This document shows, piece after piece, positions 7,350 to 14,754 of a stretch of DNA of 39,705 nucleotides. Numbering within the stretch: the first letter of the stretch is position 1; every line of letters starts with the position of its first letter. Origin of the DNA: Planctomycetota bacterium. Lineage in GTDB: Bacteria > Planctomycetota > Planctomycetia > Planctomycetales > Planctomycetaceae. Where the stretch lies: contig JAHWKJ010000003.1 of assembly GCA_019347905.1 (NCBI GenBank), forward strand, positions 1 to 39,705. Direction: 5' to 3'. The position numbers were made by a program, and so were the translations under genes. Below the pieces are notes generated by a model. That model had not been told where the DNA came from, did not search any database, and saw only the letters and a program-made list of their open reading frames with translations.

Positions 7350-9242
7350 GTGGTACACAGCACGGGGCCTGACGAACAGCCGACGCGGATCCGCACGCTG
7401 ATCGTGCTCGTCACGACGCTGATGGCGGTGCTGTTGTACCTCGACCGCTTCTGCGTGGGCTTCGCGGTCGATTACATCCGCGAAGACCTCGATCTCAAGC
7501 AGAAGCACATCAGTTGGTTCATCAGCGCGTTCTTCTGGTCGTACGCGCTTGCGCAGGTGCCTTCCGGCTGGCTGAGCGACCGCTACGGCGCGCGGATCAT
7601 GCTGGTCGTGTACATCCTGTCGTGGTCGTTGTTCACAGGGATGATCGGGGCCGCGTATAGCCTGGGCATTCTGCTGCTCATGCGGCTGGGCTGCGGACTC
7701 GGACAGGCCGGCGCCTACCCGACCAGCGCCAGCGTGGTGAGCAAGTGGGTGCCGTTCTCGGCCCGCGGACAGGCCAGCTCGATCGTGGCGTTCGGCGGAC
7801 GCTGCGGCGGGGCGCTCGCGCCCTTGATCACCGCGCACCTGATCGTGCTGTTCGTGCCGCTGGGCGCGCCGGTCGCCTTCGATGAGGGCGATTTGCTCAG
7901 CGGCCATCGGCTGGCGGCGAAGTGGGCGCCCGCAAGCGATGCTGATTCAGAGAGTGCCGAGACGACGCAGCCAGGCGACGCGGCCGTGCACCTGTGGTCG
8001 CGGCTGACCGACAGCGAACAGACCCTGCTGCGGAAACTCGCGGACGAATACCGCGCGCTCGAAGCTCGCCAGGCGGCCGCAAAGGGAAACGATGCCGAAC
8101 GCCTGGAGCAGAAGCTCGAAGAGATGCAGCCGGAGGCCGGCGAGCGGGCCGCAGCGGTGGCGGCGCTCAACCGCCTCGTCGAAGGAACCGACGAGTTGTA
8201 CGACACGATGGCCTTCCGCAGCGTGAACCTTGTGGACGAGGCGCTCGATTACCTGGAGCGCGTCGAGGGCGGCGAGGAACTCTCGCCCGACGAACGCCGC
8301 CGCTTCCGCCGCTTCCTGCTGGAGGGCGTCTTCGGCCGCGAGCTGGGCATGCTCTACACGAGCGGCTGGCGGCCGGTGATGTACGTCTACGGCCTGGCGG
8401 GGCTGGTGGTGGCCGCGCTCGTGTGGCTGTTCTTCCGCAACCGGCCGGAAGAACACCCGTGGGCGAATGACGCCGAATGCCGGCTCATCGAGCGCGGCCG
8501 GCCCGCCGGGGCGCCCAGTCCGCACGGCAAGCCGGGCATGGTCCCGCTCGGCCGGCTGATGGCCAGCGGCAGCATGTGGTTCGTGTGCCTGATGCAGGTG
8601 GGCACCAACGTGGGCTGGCTGTTCATTTACGCGTGGCTGCCGCGGTACCTGATCGACGTGCACCAGCTTCCAATTCTGGAACGCGGGCTGATGGCCAGCA
8701 TTCCGCCGCTGGTGGGCATCTTCGGCATGCTGTGCGGCGGCTGGCTGACCGACCGGCTGACGGCCCGCTTCGGTCTGCGCTGGGGACGAAGGCTGCCGAT
8801 GATGGCCACCCGCTTCACCGCAGCCTTTGGGTACGGGCTGGTGTTGTGGCTTTCGACGTTGTCCGGCGAGAGCGGCTCGTTCTTCACGTCGCCCTGGGCC
8901 TACACGGCGGCGTTTTCGATCGTGGCGCTGTCGACGGATATGGGTACGGGCGCCGTGTGGGCCTTCAAACAGGACGTGGGCGGCCGCTACGTCGGCTCGA
9001 TCCTCGGCTGGGGCAACATGTGGGGCAACCTGGGCGCGGCCGTGTCGCCACTGATCTACGACTTCTACCTGGGCGAGCACCCCGAGGTGGACGACTGGAA
9101 CAACATGTTTCTGGTGTGCCTGGGAGCGTTCGTGATTTCGGGCCTGTGCGCGCTGGGCGTCGATGCGACCAAGCCGATCGCCCCGCCGGATGAGGAAGAA
9201 CCGGACGAGCCGCTTGCGTCGCGTCGCCCCGGCGATGAGTGA
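7350..9242 (+). CDS. MFS transporter, anion:cation symporter (ACS) type, with large loop insertion
   Basis: Major facilitator with about 12 membrane helices. The ACS type is indicated by LDRFCVGFAVDYI in helix 1, the loop motif GWLSDRYGAR (73-82) and GWRPVMYVYGLAGL with RNRPEEHP at the start of the second half. Members of this group import organic anions such as sugar acids. About 165 hydrophilic, charged residues (171-337) are inserted between helices 5 and 6, on the predicted periplasmic side. GTG 7350 is taken as start because a GAGG box precedes it; GTG 7305 is also possible. The lyase gene follows 25 bases later, so uptake of a polysaccharide breakdown product is a plausible shared job (inference). 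Confidence 0.85.
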   Translation: MVHSTGPDEQPTRIRTLIVLVTTLMAVLLYLDRFCVGFAVDYIREDLDLKQKHISWFISAFFWSYALAQVPSGWLSDRYGARIMLVVYILSWSLFTGMIGAAYSLGILLLMRLGCGLGQAGAYPTSASVVSKWVPFSARGQASSIVAFGGRCGGALAPLITAHLIVLFVPLGAPVAFDEGDLLSGHRLAAKWAPASDADSESAETTQPGDAAVHLWSRLTDSEQTLLRKLADEYRALEARQAAAKGNDAERLEQKLEEMQPEAGERAAAVAALNRLVEGTDELYDTMAFRSVNLVDEALDYLERVEGGEELSPDERRRFRRFLLEGVFGRELGMLYTSGWRPVMYVYGLAGLVVAALVWLFFRNRPEEHPWANDAECRLIERGRPAGAPSPHGKPGMVPLGRLMASGSMWFVCLMQVGTNVGWLFIYAWLPRYLIDVHQLPILERGLMASIPPLVGIFGMLCGGWLTDRLTARFGLRWGRRLPMMATRFTAAFGYGLVLWLSTLSGESGSFFTSPWAYTAAFSIVALSTDMGTGAVWAFKQDVGGRYVGSILGWGNMWGNLGAAVSPLIYDFYLGEHPEVDDWNNMFLVCLGAFVISGLCALGVDATKPIAPPDEEEPDEPLASRRPGDE

Positions 9243-9267
9243 CGCAGAATCATCAGAGGATCTGCCA

Positions 9268-10215
9268 ATGCGTGCCGCGATCGTGGTTGCGTTCTCGCTG
9301 GTGGCTTGCTGCTGCGGCGCCGCCGCGTGCGAGGATCGCCTGCCGGCGTTTCCGGGGGCGGAGGGCTTCGGCGCGCACACGCCCGGCGGACGCGGCGGCC
9401 GCGTGCTGGAGGTCGTCAACCTGGACGACGACGGACCGGGCAGCCTGCGGGCCGCGATTGTGGCCGAGCATCCGCGGATCATCGTCTTCCGCATCGGCGG
9501 CACGATCGAGCTGCCGTCTCCGTTGGCGATCACGCATCCGTTCGTCACCATCGCCGGCCAGACGGCCCCCGGCGGCGGTATCACGCTCAAAAGCGGCGCG
9601 AAGAATCTCTACGCTCCGCTGCAGATCAAGACGCACGACGTGGTGATTCGGCACATCCGCTCGCGGCCCGGCCCGGGGGCGATTCCGCCGCCTGGGCACG
9701 AGGGTTCGAACGTCGATGCGCTTACGATCGCCGACCTCCAGCGGCCGGTCTACAACGTGATCATCGACCATTGCTCGTTCAGTTGGTCGGTCGATGAAGT
9801 CGTCAACTCGTGGTACGACGCGCGCGACGTGACCGTGCAGTGGTGCATCATGGCCGAAGGACTCGACCGGCCGCAGGACCGCCCGGGTGCGGGCAGCAAG
9901 GGGCCGCTGTTCGGCGGGAAGGGCAGCGACCGCATCTCGGTGCACCACAATCTCATCGCCCACAACGTCGGCCGCAATCCCATGATTAAGGCGACGGGAC
10001 TTGTGGGCCGTCCGCCCGCCGACACGGACCACGACGGTCTGCCCGACGACTGGGAACGCCGCCACCGCTTCGACCCCGCCGATCCCGGTGACGCAGTGGG
10101 CGACGCCGACGGCGACGGCTACACGAACGTCGAAGAACTGCTGAACGCGACCGAACCGCGGGGCACGGGGTCAGACCCCTTTGCGAACGAGCGACGCAGA
10201 ACAACTGAGCGGTGA
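9268..10215 (+). CDS. Secreted pectate lyase-like protein (PL1 type), shortened
   Basis: A 315-residue protein with a signal peptide (about 1-18, followed by Cys residues). The N-terminal segment FPGAEGFGAHTPGGRGG and the region DDGPGSLRAAI are characteristic of polysaccharide lyase family 1-like proteins of planctomycetes. The parallel beta-helix runs to about residue 250 (HNVGRNPMIKATGLV) and then jumps straight into a Ca-binding thrombospondin-3-like tail (DTDHDGLPDDWE, DADGDGYTN). The middle helix turns normally expected there seem to be missing. The final 16 codons lie in a palindromic repeat, so the true C-terminus has been overwritten. ATG 9268 follows AGAGGA. The substrate cannot be predicted, and activity is uncertain given the shortening. 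Confidence 0.8.
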   Translation: MRAAIVVAFSLVACCCGAAACEDRLPAFPGAEGFGAHTPGGRGGRVLEVVNLDDDGPGSLRAAIVAEHPRIIVFRIGGTIELPSPLAITHPFVTIAGQTAPGGGITLKSGAKNLYAPLQIKTHDVVIRHIRSRPGPGAIPPPGHEGSNVDALTIADLQRPVYNVIIDHCSFSWSVDEVVNSWYDARDVTVQWCIMAEGLDRPQDRPGAGSKGPLFGGKGSDRISVHHNLIAHNVGRNPMIKATGLVGRPPADTDHDGLPDDWERRHRFDPADPGDAVGDADGDGYTNVEELLNATEPRGTGSDPFANERRRTTER

Positions 10216-10239
10216 GAGTCCGCAAAGGGGTCTGACCCC
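10167..10239. repeat. Nested inverted repeat containing GGGGTCAGACCCC
   Basis: Two perfect 19-base arms, GGGGTCAGACCCCTTTGCG at 10167-10185 and its complement at 10221-10239, flank a 35-base centre. Each arm is itself a palindrome around one A/T. This is the architecture of REP-type elements mobilised by Y1 transposases. The left arm supplies the last codons of the lyase gene. Confidence 0.9.
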
Positions 10240-10367
10240 TTCGTTGCGACAGTCCGACCGCGGCGATCCTGCCGGTCGTGCCGAAGTTTCCTGTTGCGCT
10301 GGTTGTCCGGCTGCCGATACGTCTCTCAGGACTTTGTCAGCACGCACACGTGCGCCAGTCCGCGAGA

Positions 10368-10385
10368 GGCCGGCTGAAGCCGGCC
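10368..10385. repeat. Short palindrome GGCCGGC-TGAA-GCCGGCC
   Basis: Perfect 7-base arms around TGAA in the leader of the small secreted gene at 10416. It resembles a single REP unit; no second unit is seen in the window. Confidence 0.55.
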
Positions 10386-10415
10386 ACTACGAACGCACCA
10401 GGGGGACCATCGATC

Positions 10416-10700
10416 ATGCAGCGCGCGATTCTTCTCGGCCTGTTTCTGGCCGCCGCAGCCCTGATGGGCGGCACCAGCGAAGCCGCCGGACAGGGCCAGC
10501 CGACCGACTGGCAGCGGTTCTACCACTACCCCTACGTGTACTACCCCCACAACTTCCAGCGGCCGGCCAGCTTCGACCATCTGTACTACCGCTACCCACA
10601 GTCGCGGCAGATCCCGGTGTACAACAAGGGCTGGTACAACTTCTACCCGACCGAGAAGCCCTACCACTGGGGCCACCACTTCATCCTCGACGTGTTCTAA
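10416..10700 (+). CDS. Small Tyr/His-rich secreted protein
   Basis: A 94-residue protein with a clear signal peptide (about 1-25, cleaved near TSEAAG). The mature part is rich in Tyr, His, Pro and Phe (for example YHYPYVYYPHNF, and KPYHWGHHF close to the end). ATG 10416 is preceded by GGGGGA. No function is known to me; it is probably an exported structural or envelope-associated protein. It sits between two palindromic repeats and has no obvious operon partner. Confidence 0.7.
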   Translation: MQRAILLGLFLAAAALMGGTSEAAGQGQPTDWQRFYHYPYVYYPHNFQRPASFDHLYYRYPQSRQIPVYNKGWYNFYPTEKPYHWGHHFILDVF

Positions 10701-10701
10701 C

Positions 10702-10788
10702 GTGGCACGGCCTGCCAGGCCGTCCGCGGGTTTCGGCTTCTTTCGTGGTTGGCGAGATCGCAGCGCACGGCCTGGCAGGCCGTGCCAC
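10702..10788. repeat. Inverted repeat with 22-base perfect arms
   Basis: The arms at 10702-10723 (beginning GTGGCACGGCCTGCCAGG) and 10767-10788 are exact complements around 43 bases. Each arm also folds on itself through ACGGCCT/AGGCCGT. It begins one base after the stop codon of the Tyr-rich gene, so it may also stabilise or terminate that transcript, although no T run follows. Confidence 0.85.
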
Positions 10789-10832
10789 TCGTCTTTGCGG
10801 CGGCGGCGAGTTTGCGTCATGATGAAGGTGTC

Positions 10833-11546
10833 ATGCGCATCCTCGTGCTCGGCGACATCCACTCGAACTGGCCGGCGCTCGCAGCCATCGACGAGCGGTT
10901 CGACGCCTGTCTGTTCGTGGGCGATCTGGTCGATTACGCGGCCGACCCCGTGCCCTGCATCGACTGGGTCCGCTCCCATGCCCAGGCGGCTGTCCGGGGA
11001 AACCACGACCACGCCGTGGCGCAGCACGTGCAGGTCCGCGGCGACTCGGGCTATCGCAGGCTCGCGGCCGCCACGCGGCCCCTGCACTGGGAGCTGATCG
11101 ACCCGCACCGCATGAAGTACCTGGCGCGGCTGCCGGTCACTGCGCGAATCGCTATCGACGGGCTGACGTTCCTGCTGGTGCACGGCACCCCGCGCGATCC
11201 GCTCGACGAGTACCTCACGGCCGACGCCAAAGCCTGGGCGGAGCGGCTGGAAGGCGTCGAGGCCGATTTCGTCTGCGTGGGCCACACGCACATCGCCTTC
11301 GAGCTCCAGCTCCAGGGCAAGCGCGTGCTGAACCCCGGGAGCGTGGGGCAGCCGCGCGACGGCGATCCGCGCGCGTCGTACGCGGTAATCGACAACGGCC
11401 GCGTCGAGTTCCGCCGCGCGGCATACGATATCGACGCCACATTACTTCAGATGCGCAAGTGCGGCGTTGCGGAAGATGCCATCGAACTGGCTGCCGGCGT
11501 CCTCCGCACCGGCAGCCGCCCCGAAGCCGCCGCCCCTTCAGACTAA
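10833..11546 (+). CDS. Metallophosphoesterase, YfcE/MJ0936-like
   Basis: A 237-residue calcineurin-like phosphoesterase. The metal ligands are visible in order: GDIHSN (7-12), GDLVDY (30-35), GNHDH (56-60), a late VHG (LLVHGTP), and GHTHI. Members hydrolyse phosphodiesters or phosphomonoesters using two metals; the substrate here is not known. ATG 10833 starts directly at the canonical MRILVLGDIH. The upstream in-frame codons overlap a palindromic repeat and are not counted. A heptamer repeat separates it from tsaD. Confidence 0.88.
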   Translation: MRILVLGDIHSNWPALAAIDERFDACLFVGDLVDYAADPVPCIDWVRSHAQAAVRGNHDHAVAQHVQVRGDSGYRRLAAATRPLHWELIDPHRMKYLARLPVTARIAIDGLTFLLVHGTPRDPLDEYLTADAKAWAERLEGVEADFVCVGHTHIAFELQLQGKRVLNPGSVGQPRDGDPRASYAVIDNGRVEFRRAAYDIDATLLQMRKCGVAEDAIELAAGVLRTGSRPEAAAPSD

Positions 11547-11592
11547 CCTCTGACCTCTGACCTCTGACCTCTGACTTCTGGCTTCTGACCTC
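11545..11592. repeat. Tandem 7-base repeat (CTCTGAC)n
   Basis: About four clean copies of CTCTGAC are followed by two or three diverged ones (CTTCTGG, CTTCTGAC). It fills the whole gap between the phosphoesterase stop and the TTG start of tsaD, so it forms the translation-initiation region of tsaD. Confidence 0.85.
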
Positions 11593-11593
11593 T

Positions 11594-12631
11594 TTGCACA
11601 CCACCGACCTCCTGCTGGCCATCGAATCCACCTGCGACGAAACGGCCGCCGCCGTCCTCGATCGCGAGCGCCGCGTGCGCTCCAGCGTCGTCGCGTCGCA
11701 GGATGAATTGCACGAGCGCTTCGGCGGAGTTGTGCCGGAGATCGCCTCGCGCGAGCACGTCCGCCGGATTCTGCCGGTCATCGAGGAGGCGCTCGCGCGA
11801 GCCGAGATCCGTTTGAATGACTTGTGCGCGGTGGCCGTCGCCACGCAGCCGGGACTGGTCGGCTCGCTGCTCGTGGGGCTGACGGCCGCCAAGACGCTTT
11901 CGCTGGTGCTCGACATTCCGCTCATCGCCATCGACCACGTCGAAGCCCACCTGTATGCGTGCCGCATGGCGGGCGGCGACGACGTGTTCCCCGCCGTCGG
12001 CCTCGTCGTCAGCGGCGGACACACCAACCTGTACGACTGCCGGTCGGCCGTCGAGTACGAGCTGGTCGGCTCCACCATCGACGACGCGGCCGGAGAGGCG
12101 TTCGACAAGGTCGCGAAGATCCTGGGTCTCGGATACCCCGGCGGCCCGGCGATCGAGCGCGCCGCCCGCGGCGGCAACCCGCAGGCGTTCGCATTCCCGC
12201 GAACGTTCCTGCACGAAGAGCGGCTCGACTTCAGCTTCAGCGGCCTCAAGACCGCTGTCCTGTACGAAGTCCGCGGCGTTCCCGGCCGCGAAGCTCAGGC
12301 CCCCGAATTGACCGAACAGCGGATCGCCGACGTCGCGGCGTCGTTTCAGGAAGCGGTCGTCGACGTGCTGACAGGAAAATGCCGCCAGGCCTGCGAGCAG
12401 TTCTCCTATAACACGCTGCTCGTAGGCGGCGGTGTGGCGGCCAATACTCGTCTGCGTGAGCGACTGGCGGAGCTGGCGAGGTCGGCATCGTTGCGGCTGA
12501 TCGTCGCCCCCCGAGAGCTCTGCACCGACAACGCCGCCATGGGCGCCATCGCCTGGGAAAAACTGGAGCGCGGCCAGACCAGCGATCTCGACCTCGACGT
12601 GACCCCGGGCCTCGTCCGCGCCACTCGGTGA
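11594..12631 (+). CDS. tsaD: tRNA N6-threonylcarbamoyladenosine (t6A) transferase subunit TsaD
   Basis: A 345-residue protein of the Kae1/TsaD family, which transfers the threonylcarbamoyl group to A37 of ANN-decoding tRNAs together with TsaB and TsaE. Visible motifs: [13 protein letters not shown] (9-21), the metal-binding HVEAH (115-119), SGGHT (140-144), [16 protein letters not shown], and near the end [11 protein letters not shown] and DNAAMGA. Full length. The start is taken as TTG 11594 because the family begins only a few residues before the ESTCDET motif and no ATG or GTG is suitably placed. No ordinary Shine-Dalgarno is visible because the upstream region is a heptamer repeat. Confidence 0.95.
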   Translation: MHTTDLLLAIESTCDETAAAVLDRERRVRSSVVASQDELHERFGGVVPEIASREHVRRILPVIEEALARAEIRLNDLCAVAVATQPGLVGSLLVGLTAAKTLSLVLDIPLIAIDHVEAHLYACRMAGGDDVFPAVGLVVSGGHTNLYDCRSAVEYELVGSTIDDAAGEAFDKVAKILGLGYPGGPAIERAARGGNPQAFAFPRTFLHEERLDFSFSGLKTAVLYEVRGVPGREAQAPELTEQRIADVAASFQEAVVDVLTGKCRQACEQFSYNTLLVGGGVAANTRLRERLAELARSASLRLIVAPRELCTDNAAMGAIAWEKLERGQTSDLDLDVTPGLVRATR

Positions 12632-12712
12632 AGCACTTTGCTATACTGTGGTCGCCGGCAAAGGCCGCCGCCGTGCAGCACGAGCGCACATGTCCAGCGA
12701 GAGGTTCAAGCC

Positions 12713-12901
12713 ATGTCTCTCGATAACGACCGCGTCCTCGACCTGGAGTCGCAGACCCGCGACGAACTCGGCCGCATTCCCGAACGCACAGCCGATCCCG
12801 CCGAAGCAAGGATCGTACGGCACGATCTGCCGCACGACCCACGGCAGCGTGCTGTCGAGCGGCGCGAATTGTACTGCAATGCATTTCCGGCTGAGGCGTG
12901 A
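12713..12901 (+). CDS. Small hydrophilic protein of unknown function
   Basis: A 62-residue ORF starting at ATG 12713, with GAGAGG about seven bases upstream. It is highly charged and probably helical (SLDNDRVLDLESQTRDELG). It stops three bases before the next gene on the same strand. No family is recognised. The good ribosome binding site and fit between neighbours support it, but its short length leaves real doubt. Confidence 0.45.
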   Translation: MSLDNDRVLDLESQTRDELGRIPERTADPAEARIVRHDLPHDPRQRAVERRELYCNAFPAEA

Positions 12902-12904
12902 CGG

Positions 12905-14395
12905 ATGGCGGAGCATCGCATGCAAGAGGCGGATTCAAGATCCGGGCCGGCCTCGCGCGGATGCATGACTGTCATCTCGCTCGTGGTTCTTTCGATTGCC
13001 ATCGCCGCCATGCGGTCTCCTGCGCAGCCCGAAGTCGACTATCGGGCTCGTTCGGTCGTCCCGGAGCTTCGAGCCATTCCGACGGAACGACTGCTCGACC
13101 GTCTGCTGACGCTCGACGAGGACGCGGCGGGAATGATCCTGCTGGACGGCGACGTTACCTCATCTTTTGCCGCGATGGATCCGCGGCACGATCCTCTGCT
13201 TCAAGACTACGATCCTCCACTCCAGCCGCTTCCCGACGAAATGCGCGAAATCATCGCGCGTGGTTGTGCAGCGCTGCCCGTTCTCCTGCGGCACATCGAT
13301 GATCCGCGGGCAACGCGGACGCACATCGTCACCCACTCCTATGTTCGGATTGGGACATTTCCCAGAATTTCACGTCCACATCCTCAACGACAGCACTTGA
13401 GCAAATGGCCGCGTGCGGGAATGGCTCTCAGCAACGGGTACGATCCCCGGTATGACGAAACGGATCGTCAGCCGGCCGGAGTCACCACGCGCTGGTACGA
13501 AGCGGGTGGTGAGGATATCGAGCATCACACTGTCACCGTCGGTGACCTGTGCTACGCGATGGTCGGCCAGATCGTGAATCGCGACCTGGCGCCGTTTCAA
13601 TATGGCGGTTCAAATTGGCTCGACGTGCATTCGCCGGTAGCCGTGCCAGCCCTGGCCGCTGCCGTCCGCAAAGACTGGGGCGGACTGGTCCCCGCCGAAC
13701 ATCGCCGATCTTTGATCGAGGACGCCTGGGCGGTGCATCCGGACCCTTGGGGCTCTGCGCGCGTAAGCGGGGCCGTTCAAAGGCTGTGCTTTTATTACCC
13801 TCAGGCCGGCGAAAAGACCGTGCTGAGTCTGCTTTCCCGCGACGTCTACAGCCTTTCGCGAGCCGTGGATCAATTCACGACGCTGCTCGACAGTACCGAA
13901 CTTTCGGAACAACTGCGGCATTTCGACACTTACCGGCAGAAACATGGCGACAACGCGGCCACCAGCGTCGTCATTCTGTTGCGCGACGAACAAGACGAAA
14001 TGATCGAGAACTTTGAATTCCTCGCGAGGCCGGGCACGTCGATCAGCATGTCGATCTCGATAGAGGAGTACCGCGCGCGATTCAAACGGCTGCAGAGATT
14101 GCTGCCCGCGCTCGAACGGTGGCTGCCGGACGCGCATGATCCGCGATGGCTCGCGAGTATCGTTCAGCAGGAGCAACTGATTGATGCCACCGCCAGATTC
14201 CCCTCTCCAAGAATCGACGCGGCTGTCGAAGATGTGTTCCGCCGCTCGCGGCAGGTCGCGGACGAGAACGGGTACGAACTCTGGGGACTGGCACACGCCC
14301 TGATCGCTCGGTTCTCAGGCCGGCCGGAGGCAGACAGGTACCGCGAGTTCCTGGCGCAGCAAGAAACTCGCGCAGCGCCGACGCAGTCGCCGTGA
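12905..14395 (+). CDS. Predicted exported protein of unknown function
   Basis: A 496-residue protein with one hydrophobic helix (about 22-37, TVISLVVLSIAIAA) followed by a large soluble part, so it is probably exported or anchored. The mature part begins with VPELRAIPTERLLDRLL and contains ALPVLLRHIDDPRATRTHI, which reads like helical-repeat material. A poorly conserved-looking middle follows and the C-terminal third is helix-rich. No catalytic motif is recognised. ATG 12905 has GAGG at a suitable distance; starts at 12920 or 12965 are also possible. Confidence 0.7.
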   Translation: MAEHRMQEADSRSGPASRGCMTVISLVVLSIAIAAMRSPAQPEVDYRARSVVPELRAIPTERLLDRLLTLDEDAAGMILLDGDVTSSFAAMDPRHDPLLQDYDPPLQPLPDEMREIIARGCAALPVLLRHIDDPRATRTHIVTHSYVRIGTFPRISRPHPQRQHLSKWPRAGMALSNGYDPRYDETDRQPAGVTTRWYEAGGEDIEHHTVTVGDLCYAMVGQIVNRDLAPFQYGGSNWLDVHSPVAVPALAAAVRKDWGGLVPAEHRRSLIEDAWAVHPDPWGSARVSGAVQRLCFYYPQAGEKTVLSLLSRDVYSLSRAVDQFTTLLDSTELSEQLRHFDTYRQKHGDNAATSVVILLRDEQDEMIENFEFLARPGTSISMSISIEEYRARFKRLQRLLPALERWLPDAHDPRWLASIVQQEQLIDATARFPSPRIDAAVEDVFRRSRQVADENGYELWGLAHALIARFSGRPEADRYREFLAQQETRAAPTQSP

Positions 14396-14445
14396 TCTGT
14401 GTTGTTGCGGGAGACGCTTCCGGAATCCGGGCCGCGCGCCGGTGC

Positions 14446-14727
14446 TCACCAGCCGTGACGGCTCAGAATCGCTTCGTATTCGCGGCGATGGCAGTCGAAG
14501 TCGACCTGTCGTCCCGCGATGTCGCAGGCGACGTCGAACGGTTCGTCGTGGTAGACCAGCTCGTCTTCGTCCGGCAGTCGATCGGGCAGCTTCTCGAGGT
14601 CGTTGCGGAGGCATGCCGCCTTGCACGTCGCCACGCTTCTGTCGATCGAGTGGAATTCCACCAGGCAATCGACGACTGCCTCCCAGAAACTGTCCTTATC
14701 TTTCGTTGTGAGAGAATCGACAGTCAT
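14446..14727 (-). CDS. Small acidic protein of unknown function
   Basis: A 93-residue acidic protein containing VYHDEPFDVACDIAG and ending CHRREYEAILSRHGW. It is encoded on the same strand as dnaE, 27 bases downstream of its stop. No family is assigned. The opposite-strand frames in this stretch have no coherent features, so this is the preferred reading. Confidence 0.55.
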   Translation of the reverse strand: MTVDSLTTKDKDSFWEAVVDCLVEFHSIDRSVATCKAACLRNDLEKLPDRLPDEDELVYHDEPFDVACDIAGRQVDFDCHRREYEAILSRHGW

Positions 14728-14754
14728 CAGCGCACTGCTTCTTTGAACGTGACG

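Noticed and set aside
11545-11592. Heptamer repeat considered as a CRISPR array
   Set aside because: Units are 7 bases with no spacers.
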